Part shown: positions 17,371 through 25,563 of the stretch, piece after piece | How positions within the stretch are numbered: the first letter of the stretch is position 1 | Layout: each line of letters begins with the position of its first letter | Assembly: GCF_018413525.1 (NCBI RefSeq) | Contig: NZ_JAHCDD010000039.1 | Coordinates: 1 to 52,298 of the forward strand | Origin: Acidovorax sp. CCYZU-2555 | GTDB taxonomy: Bacteria > Pseudomonadota > Gammaproteobacteria > Burkholderiales > Burkholderiaceae_C | Direction: 5' to 3' | DNA length: 52,298 bases | The notes under the pieces: generated by a model | Told to the model about the DNA's origin: nothing | The model's database searches: none | The model's input: only the letters and a program-made list of their open reading frames with translations | Position numbers and translations under genes: made by a program

Positions 17371-17423
17371 GCGTAGTTTGTTTTTCGCAACGCTTTTGCC
17401 AAATTTCCCTTCGTACAGGCGAA

Positions 17424-17450
17424 AAAAAGCCGGCAAGCTGCCGGCTTTTC
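17424..17450 (-). terminator. Intrinsic terminator of the SWIB gene
   Basis: AAAAGCCGGC (17425-17434) pairs with GCCGGCTTTT (17440-17449) around AAGCT. The left A-run gives a T-run on the minus strand directly after the SWIB stop codon. Confidence 0.85.
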
Positions 17451-17464
17451 TAGGCGTGACGGAA

Positions 17465-17767
17465 TTACTTCACGTGCTTGCCGATCAGGCCCGCCATTTC
17501 GAACATCGAAACTTGGGGCTTGCCGAACACTTCCTTGAGCTTCGCGTCGGCGTTGATCATGCGCTTGTTGGCTTCATCTTGCAGCTTGTTGGCCTTGATG
17601 TAGACCCACAGCTTGCTGATGACTTCCGTGCGTGGCAGCGGAGCCGAACCCACAACCGCGGCCAGGGCCGGGCTGGGAGTCAGCGGTTTCATGAAGGCGG
17701 CGTTGGGGGTGCGTTTCTTAGCGGGTGTCGCAGAAGCTGCGGCCGGTGCCTTCTTTGCAGTTGCCAT
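17465..17767 (-). CDS. SWIB/MDM2-domain protein with basic Ala/Lys tail
   Basis: A 100-residue protein. The C-terminal 65 residues form a SWIB domain, visible in PLPRTEVISKLWVYIKANKL, NKRMINADAKLKEVFG and MFEMAGLIGKHVK. The N-terminus MATAKKAPAAASATPAKKRTP is a low-complexity basic tail like that of histone H1 or bacterial nucleoid proteins. SWIB domains are best known from eukaryotic chromatin remodellers; bacterial copies occur in Chlamydiae and some Proteobacteria with unknown roles, possibly DNA-associated. AGGAAAAG precedes the ATG at 17767. Its location among iron genes is probably incidental. Confidence 0.85.
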   Translation of the reverse strand: MATAKKAPAAASATPAKKRTPNAAFMKPLTPSPALAAVVGSAPLPRTEVISKLWVYIKANKLQDEANKRMINADAKLKEVFGKPQVSMFEMAGLIGKHVK

Positions 17768-18024
17768 GTTGCTTTTCCTAGTTGGTGATAATTCTTGACC
17801 AATGCCAAGCATGCGCTTCTTATCGGTTCAACAGATGCTACTGGGAAATTTTCTGCTTTCCAAGTAGCGCAAGCGCTTTTTTGCCTCGAATTGTTGCGCT
17901 AGTGCACTGTAAATGCCTCGGAACCCCCGGGGAAGTCTCTTTCACCCTCGTTTTCCCGGGGCCGGCGCGCGCTTTGTGGGCGCGCACCGGCTGGGCCATT
18001 AGGCACGCAAAGGCCTGTCGGCGC

Positions 18025-20403
18025 TCAGAATTTATGGTTGAGCGTGGCCGTGACGCTGCGCGGAGCACCCCAGGCGCCGTGGCTGTAGTAGCCAATCTGG
18101 CTGTAATATTTTTCGTCGAACAGGTTCTTGACGTTAACTTGTAACGAAGTGCGTGGATTGAACTGATAGCGCGCCATCAGGCTGAAAAGGGCATACGAAT
18201 CCTGCTGCACGCGCTCCTGGCCGTTCGGGCCGTTGGCGATGGTGTAGTTGCTGCTCTGCCAGTTGACGCCGCCGCCCAGCGTCAGGCCGCTCAAGCTGCC
18301 GTTCAGGCGATAGGTCGTGAAGATCCGCAGCAAGGTGCGCGGCTGGTTGGTGTTGACGGCGGAATCGGCCGCGTCCTTGGCGGTGTAGTGCGTGAAGCCG
18401 CCGGAGATGTTCCAGCCCGACTGGATTTCACCCGACACGTCGATGTCCACACCGTTGCTCTTGACGCCCTTGGCGCCATAGTAGGCCTGGTCCAGGCCGT
18501 CGGGGATCAGGAAGTCGCCGTCCGCCTGCGCCAGGTTCTCCTGCTGGATGCGGAACAGCGCCAGCGACGTATTGAGCTTGCCGCCATACAGGCTGTTCTT
18601 GATGCCCAGCTCGAAGTTCTTGCCGACGATGGGGTCGAGGTAGCGGCCCGTGCGATCGCGCGCATCCTGCGGGTTGAAGATGCTGGTGTAGCTGGCGTAG
18701 GCCGTGGTGTTCTTGCCGAGGTCGTAGGTCAGTCCGGCATAGGGAATGAACTTCTGGTCTTCGCGCAGGTAGTCCGCATTGCGGTCGCGCCAGGTGCTGT
18801 AGCGCCCGCCGACGATCAGGTTCGTTGCGTCGTTGAGGGAGAAGCGCGCGGCGCCGTAGTAGCCCCGCTGCGTGACCTTGCCTTGGTCGAGGGTGCGCGT
18901 GGCACTCCAGTTGGGTTCGGGATAGGAGCCGTCCCAGCTGCTGTTGAACACCACGGGAGCGAGGTCCTGCGCCTGCTGGTAGTCGTAGCGGTATTTCTGC
19001 TCGCTGCTCAGCAGGCCGAATGTCAGTTCATGCTTGCGGCCCAGCAGTTCGATGGGCCCGCCGATTTGCGCATTGATGCTGTCCTGCGCGCGGTAGCCGT
19101 TGTAGATGCTGCCGATCGCGCGCATGCCGGTGGCGACATCGGGCCAGCCGATCAGGAAGATCAGCTTGGTGTCCAGCGCCTGCTTGCTGTGGGTCAGGCC
19201 CAGGTTGGCTTTCCAGTCGTTGTCGAAGCGGTGCTCGATGTTGGCGAACGCGGTTTCGGTCTGCGTGGCCCAATAGGTCCAGTGGGCCGCGGGCGTGGCC
19301 GAACGGTCCCAGTTGGTGCGCGAACCATCGGCGTACCACAGCGGGAATCCGCCCCAGGGCGTGCCCTTGGGGTCGTTGTCCTGGTAGTCGGCGCCTATGC
19401 TCAGCTTGGTCGAGGACGTCAGATCGGCGTCGATCACGCCGTAGAAGACTTTCTTCTTCACCGTGCTCAGGTTCACATACGAATCGGAGTCCTGGTAGGC
19501 GGCGACCAGCCGGCCGCGCACGCGGCCGTCGGCGGTGATAGGTGTGGAGAGATCGACCGAGCCGCGGTAGTTGCTCCACGAGCCCGCGCTCAGCGACAGC
19601 TCGCCCGTGAGCGCCTTGCTGTCGGCGCGCTTGCGCACCAGGTTGATCGACGCGGCCGGATTGCCGGCGCCGGTCAGCAGGCCGGTCGCGCCACGCACGA
19701 CTTCGACGCGGTCATAGAGCGCGGCGTCGAGCTCGGCTTCGCCCGCATACCAGTTCGACGTGCCGGCCGTGGGAATGCCGTCGTACATGAAGTTCGTGAT
19801 CGGAAAGCCGCGCGCGTAGTACGTCATGCGGTTGCCGTCGTTGATGCTGGCCGAAATCCCGGTGGTGTTGGCCAGCAGTTCGGTGAGGTTCTGCAGGCGC
19901 TGGTCCTCGATGCGCTGCTGGGTCACGATGCTCACCGACTGCGGCGTGTCCTTGAGCGAGAGCGCCAGGCCCGTGGCCGCCGATGTGGCGCGCGTGGTGT
20001 ACGAACCCGTGCCTTCGGTGGTCGCCGACGGCACGGCCTGGGCGACCACGTTCACCGCGGCCATGGTCTGGCCCGAAGCGTCGGCGGGCAGGCGCTGGAT
20101 GGTCAACGTATTGCCTTCGAACCGTCCCTGCAGGCCGCTGCCCTGGAGCATTTCGCCCAGCGCGCTGCGCGCGTCGCGCGTGCCCTGGATGCGCGGCGCC
20201 TGCTTGCCCTGCACCTGTTCGGGCGAGAAAGCGAGCTGCAGGCCCGACTGGTCGGCCAGCGCCTTGAGCGCGCTCGCCAGGGGCTGGGCCGGAATGTCGA
20301 AGCGCATGTCCTGCGCCATGGCGGACTGCAGGCTCAACGCGAAACCGAGGGAGGCGACGGCGCAGGCCAGACGGGTGCGGCGTGCGGGAAATTTCTTCTG
20401 CAT
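18025..20403 (-). CDS. TonB-dependent siderophore receptor with STN signalling domain
   Basis: A 792-residue outer-membrane receptor. A signal peptide (cleavage near AMAQ) is followed by an STN domain (about 31-105: MRFDIPAQPLASALKALADQ) that signals to a FecR-type anti-sigma factor. The plug shows SLKDTPQSVSIVTQQRIEDQ and YDRVEVVRGATGLLTGAGNP, and the barrel ends in SVTATLNHKF. Such FpvA/FoxA-like receptors import ferric hydroxamate or pyoverdine-type siderophores and induce their own gene when loaded. The sigma/anti-sigma hybrid gene lies directly upstream, its stop codon 97 bp before this start, which supports a signalling pair. The ATG at 20403 gives a proper signal peptide; the open frame upstream overlaps the FecR part. 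Confidence 0.93.
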   Translation of the reverse strand: MQKKFPARRTRLACAVASLGFALSLQSAMAQDMRFDIPAQPLASALKALADQSGLQLAFSPEQVQGKQAPRIQGTRDARSALGEMLQGSGLQGRFEGNTLTIQRLPADASGQTMAAVNVVAQAVPSATTEGTGSYTTRATSAATGLALSLKDTPQSVSIVTQQRIEDQRLQNLTELLANTTGISASINDGNRMTYYARGFPITNFMYDGIPTAGTSNWYAGEAELDAALYDRVEVVRGATGLLTGAGNPAASINLVRKRADSKALTGELSLSAGSWSNYRGSVDLSTPITADGRVRGRLVAAYQDSDSYVNLSTVKKKVFYGVIDADLTSSTKLSIGADYQDNDPKGTPWGGFPLWYADGSRTNWDRSATPAAHWTYWATQTETAFANIEHRFDNDWKANLGLTHSKQALDTKLIFLIGWPDVATGMRAIGSIYNGYRAQDSINAQIGGPIELLGRKHELTFGLLSSEQKYRYDYQQAQDLAPVVFNSSWDGSYPEPNWSATRTLDQGKVTQRGYYGAARFSLNDATNLIVGGRYSTWRDRNADYLREDQKFIPYAGLTYDLGKNTTAYASYTSIFNPQDARDRTGRYLDPIVGKNFELGIKNSLYGGKLNTSLALFRIQQENLAQADGDFLIPDGLDQAYYGAKGVKSNGVDIDVSGEIQSGWNISGGFTHYTAKDAADSAVNTNQPRTLLRIFTTYRLNGSLSGLTLGGGVNWQSSNYTIANGPNGQERVQQDSYALFSLMARYQFNPRTSLQVNVKNLFDEKYYSQIGYYSHGAWGAPRSVTATLNHKF

Positions 20404-20500
20404 GGATGGGACCTGGTTGGGTTGTTTCGGGCTCTCAACCTGTAAGACCCATGGAACGCAAAAACAGGGCAGACTTTTTTTCCAGGTCGCGCAGCGCGCG

Positions 20501-21402
20501 CTAGCGTCGGTCGATTTCCATGCCGCCACCGGCCTGTCGGTTGACGCGCACCGGCAGCACGTTGGGCAGCGATGCAAGCCAGCTGCGCGCATCGGCCACG
20601 CGCACCGTGCCGCTGATGGGCAGGTGGGCGACGGCGGGCGTGGCGCGCAGCGGCGCGGGCGAATAGCGCTCGACGCGCGCCAGTGCCTGGCCCAGCGGCA
20701 CATTGTCGAAGTCCAGCTCGCCCTTGCGCCAGGAAGCAGGGCTCGCGACTTGCGTCGGCACGACGTTGTCGGGCTCGACGCGCAGGCTTTGCCCCGCGCT
20801 CAACTCGGTGGTCTGCCCATGGGCCTCGACGCGCACCAGGCCCGACTCGACCTGCACCGAGATGTTGTCGCCGCCGTCGATTTCGACGCCGAAACGCGTT
20901 CCCAGCACGGTCACCTTGGCGCCCAGCGCGTGCACGACGAAAGGCCTGGCCGTGTCTCTTTGCACCGCGAAGAACGCCGCGCCCGCGTGCAGCCGCAGCG
21001 CGCGCACATCGGCCGAAAAGTCGACGTCGATGCGGCTGAGCGCATCGAGCGTCAGCTCGGAGCCGTCGGGCAGGCTGCGCTGCAGCATGCGGCCGCGCAG
21101 CGTCGCGAGCGTGGTCTGGTAGCGCAAGGCCTCGCGCTGCAGCAGGTGCCAGATGGCCGTGCTGCCCAGGCCCACGGTGAAAACGCCCAGCAGGGCCGTG
21201 AGCGATTTGCGCCGGCTGCGCGTCTGCGCGGCGGCGCCGGGCCTCTTCGCTGCAACCGGCGACTGGCGCCAGGTGTGCAGCGCGTCCTCGATGCCGCGCG
21301 TGGCCTGCGTGATGTCGCGCTTGACGGTGTCGATCGAGACACCCAGGCGCTGGGCGATGTCTATCTGCTTTTCGTCGTCCAGGCCATGGGCCAGGTAGAC
21401 CT
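20501..21402 (-). pseudogene. Sigma region 4 + membrane helix + FecR-type anti-sigma domain (C-terminal part of a frameshifted hybrid)
   Basis: This open frame continues the ECF sigma gene after a +1 change of frame. It begins EVYLAHGLDDEKQIDIAQR then LGVSIDTVKRDI, a sigma region-4 helix-turn-helix. After a basic linker comes one membrane helix (SLTALLGVFTVGLGSTAIWH), then a FecR periplasmic domain with FFAVQRDTARPFVVHALG and VTVLGTRFGVEI. The Gly-Thr in that motif fits the self-cleavage site of FecR-type factors. The C-terminal part ends LPISGTVRVADARSWLASLP and GGGMEIDRR. The usual cytoplasmic anti-sigma N-terminus of FecR is missing, its place taken by the sigma part. This is the IutY-type layout of Pseudomonas putida. 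A GTG at 21175 could give a shorter FecR-only product. Confidence 0.75.
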
Positions 21403-21412
21403 CGCGCGCGCG
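21403..21412. repeat. (CG)5 dinucleotide tract at the sigma/anti-sigma frameshift
   Basis: Five CG units between CT and CCGG. The coding frames on either side are one base out of register. Six units would join them in frame as LPARAREVYLAHG. Confidence 0.8.
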
Positions 21413-21803
21413 CCGGCAGCCGGGCCAGCGCGCCTTCTACGGCGTGCACCGCCTGGCGGTACATCGCGGAGTCGGCCACGTCGGGCGCCTGGGCCGGCGA
21501 CACGGCGTCGATCTGTGCGCATTCGGCGAGATGCGTCTGCATCCAGTGGCCGCGGCGCAGATGGTTCATGACCAGGTTGTGCGAGATGGTGAACAGATAG
21601 GCGCGCGGATCGTCCAGTGCCGCATCCTTCTCGGGTGCGCGCTCGGCGATGCGCAACCAGGTGTCGTGCGCCAGCGCACGCGCCTCTTCCACATTGCCGG
21701 TGCGGCGCGCGATGTAGCGCACCAGTTCGGCATAGTGTTGCGAGAACGCGCTGAGGAGGGCGTTGTGCGAAGGCGAGGAGGGTGTCATGGGCGCTGGAAT
21801 CAT
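21403..21803 (-). pseudogene. FecI-type ECF sigma factor, regions 2 to start of 4 (N-terminal part of the same frameshifted hybrid)
   Basis: The frame from the ATG at 21803 (alternative ATG 21788) encodes about 130 residues with sigma region 2: ELVRYIARRTGNVEEARALA, HDTWLRIAERAP and DDPRAYLFTISHNLVMNHLR. It reaches GALARLPARAR, where region 4 should continue with EVYLAHG. In this sequence the frame instead runs into unrelated residues because the (CG)5 tract at 21403-21412 puts the rest one base out of phase. Removing one base, or adding one CG, restores a single 433- or 435-residue-class protein ending at 20501. A strong Fur palindrome overlaps the 5' leader. Real mutation, phase variation, slippage or sequencing error cannot be separated here. 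Confidence 0.75.
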
Positions 21804-21812
21804 ATCTTATTG

Positions 21813-21827
21813 TGAGAATGATTCTCA
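21813..21827. promoter_or_regulatory. Fur box between the sigma hybrid and the divergent STN receptor
   Basis: TGAGAATGATTCTCA is a perfect 7-1-7 palindrome of the Fur type. It lies 10 bp upstream of the sigma ATG at 21803 and 171 bp upstream of the divergent receptor ATG at 21998, so it may repress both when iron is present. Confidence 0.85.
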
Positions 21828-21997
21828 ATATGATGGCGCTCGGTGTGTACCGGGTCGGGTTGATAGGCGCGGTTGCAAAAAAATCGGAAAAAAGGCGGCC
21901 ATTTTGGCGAACTGGGGTGTCAAGCAGTCCAGACACACCACTTTCGCCAGCGCGAGGTGTGCCGCCACAACACACCATTTGAGGGAAACCATCTGCC

Positions 21998-24469
21998 ATG
22001 AGTCCGCATCCGTCCGTTCGCCCAAGCCTGCCGCGTCGCACCGCCTTCGCCGCCCATCTGTTGTGTGTAAGCCTTGCGGCCTGCGCCGCCACGGCCTTGC
22101 CCCATGCGGCATTGGCCCAGCCCGCGTCCGCCGCTGCGTCCGGTGCCGCCGCACGCAACTACAGCATTCCCGCGGGCCCGCTGGGCCAGGCGCTCAACTG
22201 GCTGGGGCGCGAGTCGGGCACGCTGATCACGTTTGCGCCCGAACTGGTCGCGGGCGTGCAATCTCCGGGCGCGCGCGGCAGCCTGACGCTGGAGCAGGCG
22301 CTGAACGCGCTGCTCGCGGGCACGGGGCTTGCGCCGGTCTCCAGCGTGGCGGGCGAATACACGCTGCAGCGCACGCCGGCGGCCAGCAGCCGCCCGGCCT
22401 CGAAGGACGCGATTGCGCTGGGAGAAGTGCAGGTCGTGGCTTCGGCCGAACGCGATGCGACGACGGAGGGCACGGGCGCCTATGCCTCCAAGGCGCCCAG
22501 CGCGACCTCCACGCGGCTGCCGCTCGAGTGGCAGGAAACGCCGCAGTCGCTGACCATCCTGACGCGCCAGCGCCTGGACGACCAGCGTCTGGACCGCGTG
22601 GACAGCGCGGTGGAAAGCGCGATCGGCGTGATCGCCTTTCGCCAGAGCATGGGCAGCGATCTGACCAGCGGCCTGATGTCGCGCGGTTTTGCCGTGGGCA
22701 ACTACGAGGTCGACGGCATTCCCAGCTCGTCTTCGCTCAACACCGGCAATTCGACCGTGCTGTATGACCGCGTGGAAATCGTGCGCGGCGCCACGGGGCT
22801 GATGAGCGGCCTGGGCACGCCGGGCGCGACCATCAATCTGATGCGCAAGCGCCCGACCATCACGCCGCAGCGCAGCGTGAGCGTGGACGCAGGCAGCTGG
22901 AGTCGACATGGCGGCACGGCGGACTTTTCGGGCCCGCTCAACGCCAGCGCAAGCGTGCGCGGCCGCCTGATCGTCGACGCGCGCGAAGCCGACTCGTTCG
23001 TGGACCGCTACCGCAACAAGAACAGCACGGTCTACGGCATTGTCGAGGCCGATCTGAGCAATGCCACGCTGCTGACGGCGGGCTTGAGCCAGCAGCGCGA
23101 TGACAACAGCGCTCCGCTGCGCACCGGCTTTCCGCTTTACTACAGCGACGGCTCGCGGCTGGTGCTGCCGCGCTCGTACAACAGCTCGCCCAACTGGAGC
23201 TATTACGACTCCACGGTCAAGAACGCTTTTGTCTCGCTGGAGCACCGACTCGACAACGGCTGGCGCGGCAAGCTCGAGTACAACCACCGGCAGTTCAGCT
23301 ACGACGGCATCGTGAGCTACCTCAGCGGTGACATAGACCGCTCCACCGGGCTGGGCGGCGAGGTCCAGGCCGCGCATTGGAATGGCGCGCCCGAGGAAAA
23401 CAACCTCGACGGCTATGTGACCGGGCATTTCCCCCTGTTCGGCCGCCAGCATGAACTGGTCGCGGGCTTCACGCTGTCGCGCATGCAGGCGCGCAATGCG
23501 CCGTCCTATGGCTGGTTCGTGAGCCGCTGGACCGGATATGACGGCGCGATCGGCGACATCCATACCTGGGACGGGAGCGTCACGCCGCCCGTGTTCACCT
23601 TGGCCAGCCACGGCGATACGCAAGTGCGCCAGCATGCGGCCTATGCGACTTCGCGTTTCAATCTGACCGACGACGCCAAGCTGATCGTCGGCGCGCGCGT
23701 CACCGACTGGGAGCAGACCACGGCGACGCGGCCGGTCAGCGGTGCGGCCAGCAGCACGCTGCAGCGCGAAACGGGCGTGGTGACGCCGTACGCGGGCCTG
23801 GTGTACCGCCTGAGCGATAGCTTGTCCGCCTACGGCAGCTATACCAAGATCTTCAAACCCCAAGGCTATGGCGTTTTCGACATCAACGGCCGCGGACTCG
23901 ATCCCGAGGCCGGCACCAGCGTCGAGACCGGCCTCAAGGCCGATCTGCTAGGCGGACGGCTGCAGGCCAGCGCCGCGGTGTTCCAGACCAGGCTCGACAA
24001 CAGCGCCATCCGTGATGAAAGCATCCAGGACACGCGCATCTTCATCGCCCAGAAAGGCCTGAAGTCGCGCGGGCTGGAGCTGGAGCTGGCCGGCGAGCTG
24101 GCCCGGGGATGGAACCTGAGCGCGGGCTACGCGTTCACTTCCACCAAGGATGCGCAGGGCGCGGACACGATGACGCAGATTCCGCGCAACAGCGTCAAGC
24201 TGTTCACGACCTACCGTGTGCCCGCGCTGCAGGCGCTGACGCTGGGCGGCGGGTTCACCTGGCAGAGCGCGAGCGGCTACTCGGGCTACTACATGGAAGG
24301 CAGCCATGCGGTCGCCAGCCTGCTGGCGCGCTATGAGATCAACCGCAACCTCACGCTGGCGCTGAACGTCAACAACCTGTTTGACAAGAACTACTACACG
24401 GGTACGGCGACCCATGCGCTCTACGGCGCGCCGCGCAATGCCGTGGCGACGCTGACCTACAAATATTGA
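21998..24469 (+). CDS. TonB-dependent siderophore receptor with STN signalling domain (second copy)
   Basis: An 823-residue outer-membrane receptor. The signal peptide ends near AALAQ. An STN domain follows (about 53-125: RNYSIPAGPLGQALNWLGRE), then a plug with LEWQETPQSLTILTRQRLDD and YDRVEIVRGATGLMSGLGTP. The barrel ends in NAVATLTYKY with an aromatic C-terminus. The layout equals the receptor at 18025-20403, but the sequences are clearly diverged. AGGGA precedes the ATG. It is divergent from the sigma/anti-sigma hybrid and shares the Fur-box region, so either receptor could be the signalling partner. Confidence 0.93.
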   Translation: MSPHPSVRPSLPRRTAFAAHLLCVSLAACAATALPHAALAQPASAAASGAAARNYSIPAGPLGQALNWLGRESGTLITFAPELVAGVQSPGARGSLTLEQALNALLAGTGLAPVSSVAGEYTLQRTPAASSRPASKDAIALGEVQVVASAERDATTEGTGAYASKAPSATSTRLPLEWQETPQSLTILTRQRLDDQRLDRVDSAVESAIGVIAFRQSMGSDLTSGLMSRGFAVGNYEVDGIPSSSSLNTGNSTVLYDRVEIVRGATGLMSGLGTPGATINLMRKRPTITPQRSVSVDAGSWSRHGGTADFSGPLNASASVRGRLIVDAREADSFVDRYRNKNSTVYGIVEADLSNATLLTAGLSQQRDDNSAPLRTGFPLYYSDGSRLVLPRSYNSSPNWSYYDSTVKNAFVSLEHRLDNGWRGKLEYNHRQFSYDGIVSYLSGDIDRSTGLGGEVQAAHWNGAPEENNLDGYVTGHFPLFGRQHELVAGFTLSRMQARNAPSYGWFVSRWTGYDGAIGDIHTWDGSVTPPVFTLASHGDTQVRQHAAYATSRFNLTDDAKLIVGARVTDWEQTTATRPVSGAASSTLQRETGVVTPYAGLVYRLSDSLSAYGSYTKIFKPQGYGVFDINGRGLDPEAGTSVETGLKADLLGGRLQASAAVFQTRLDNSAIRDESIQDTRIFIAQKGLKSRGLELELAGELARGWNLSAGYAFTSTKDAQGADTMTQIPRNSVKLFTTYRVPALQALTLGGGFTWQSASGYSGYYMEGSHAVASLLARYEINRNLTLALNVNNLFDKNYYTGTATHALYGAPRNAVATLTYKY

Positions 24470-24470
24470 G

Positions 24471-24504
24471 CAAGCGCATCCCCCGGGCGCAGGGGGGGCG
24501 CTTG
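24471..24504. terminator. Hairpin between convergent receptor and LysR genes
   Basis: CAAGCGC (24471-24477) pairs with GCGCTTG (24498-24504), extended by C-run/G-run pairing inside. There is no T-run, so it is a terminator-like hairpin only. Confidence 0.45.
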
Positions 24505-24509
24505 TGCCG

Positions 24510-25409
24510 CTAGGTGCCGGCGAAATCATGCGCCGCCGCCAGCAACCATTCGCGCAGCCCGGCCACGGCATCGCTGGTCGGGCGCGAATCGGGTGTCACG
24601 AAGTAGTAGGCATTGGGCGAACGCAGCGAGTGCTTTACCGGAGAGAGCAACTCGCCCTTGGTCAGGTACTCCTCGACCAGAAAGCGCGGCACCAGGCCCA
24701 CGCCCAGGCCGGCGCGCACGCCGCTGATGACCATGGTGTGGTGTTCGAAGCGCGCGCCGCCCATGGGGTTGGCCAGGTCAATGCCGGCGGACTCCGTCCA
24801 CAGCTTCCAGTCGAGCGCGCGCGACGCGAGATGCAGCCGCGGCGCTGTGGCCACTTCCATTTCAGAGACTGCCGTTCTGCCGCCAAAGAAATCCGGGCGA
24901 CAGACGACCACCGACTCCTCGCCGAACATCAGATCGGTACGCGCTCCCGGGTAAACATCCGTGCCGAAATGGATGGAGGCGTCATAGGGCGCGCCATCAA
25001 AGAAGAAGATGCTGGTCATGGCGCTGATGTTGACGACCACTTGCGGGTGCCTGGCATAGAAGTCGGGCAGGCGCGGAATCAGCCACTCGACGGCCAGCGT
25101 GGGCACGCAGGCCAGCTCGATGATGCCGCCGGAGCCTTCGTGCGCCATGACATCGAGCGTGTTGCGTTCGAGCTGCCCCAACACCTCGCGCACCTGGCGG
25201 CTGTAGGCCGCGCCGGCCGCGGTCAGCGTCACGCGCTTGTTGGCCCGCCGGAACAGCTCCACGCCCAGGAATTTCTCCAGCGCGATGATTTGCCGCGATA
25301 CCGCGCTTTCGGTGATGAACAGGTCTTTGGCCGCGCGCCGCAGATTGAGGTGCGAGGCCGCGGCCTCGAATGCGCGCAGGCTGCTCAGGCTGGGAATGCG
25401 TTGTCTCAT
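24510..25409 (-). CDS. LysR-family transcriptional regulator (GcvA-like)
   Basis: A 299-residue regulator. The N-terminal helix-turn-helix covers about 7-66 (LSSLRAFEAAASHLNLRRAA, then TESAVSRQIIALEKFLGVEL). The effector domain starts near residue 93 (GIIELACVPTLAVEWLIPRL) and shows GVRAGLGVGLVPRFLVEEYL near the end, as in GcvA-type members. It is divergent from the Bug/HglS/aminotransferase genes with a 154-bp spacer, the usual arrangement of a LysR regulator and its target operon. The effector is probably a pathway metabolite, perhaps 2-aminoadipate or 2-oxoadipate (inferred). Confidence 0.9.
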   Translation of the reverse strand: MRQRIPSLSSLRAFEAAASHLNLRRAAKDLFITESAVSRQIIALEKFLGVELFRRANKRVTLTAAGAAYSRQVREVLGQLERNTLDVMAHEGSGGIIELACVPTLAVEWLIPRLPDFYARHPQVVVNISAMTSIFFFDGAPYDASIHFGTDVYPGARTDLMFGEESVVVCRPDFFGGRTAVSEMEVATAPRLHLASRALDWKLWTESAGIDLANPMGGARFEHHTMVISGVRAGLGVGLVPRFLVEEYLTKGELLSPVKHSLRSPNAYYFVTPDSRPTSDAVAGLREWLLAAAHDFAGT

Positions 25410-25483
25410 GCAGGCCTACTTGATGACTTTTGGTTGTCATTGTAAGTAAATAATTCGCTTTGGAGAGTTGGCTTGATGAGTAA

Positions 25484-25498
25484 TGATGCCGGCCATCA
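25484..25498. promoter_or_regulatory. Candidate LysR operator
   Basis: TGATGCCGGCCATCA is a near-perfect 15-bp palindrome between the divergent LysR gene and the Bug-type gene. Its length and symmetry fit a T-N11-A LysR site, but binding is untested. Confidence 0.35.
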
Positions 25499-25563
25499 CT
25501 GCTCAGCGTGAGCGCGTGATGTCGGCGCGGAGCAAGCCGACTCCACCCATAAGGAAAACATAA

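Noticed and set aside
18388..20445. Plus-strand 685-residue frame opposite the first STN receptor
   Set aside because: Shadow of the receptor gene; no recognisable domain, and the real gene has signal peptide, STN, plug and barrel.
20334..21803. 489-residue minus-strand frame as one protein
   Set aside because: Only its first 130 or so residues are sigma-factor-like. After the CG tract the frame gives Arg/Ala-rich nonsense over the FecR region, whose true frame is one base away.
21998..24469. Receptor pair at 18-24.5 kb as a mobile-element duplication
   Set aside because: The two STN receptors are strongly diverged and no insertion sequence, terminal repeat or integrase was seen.
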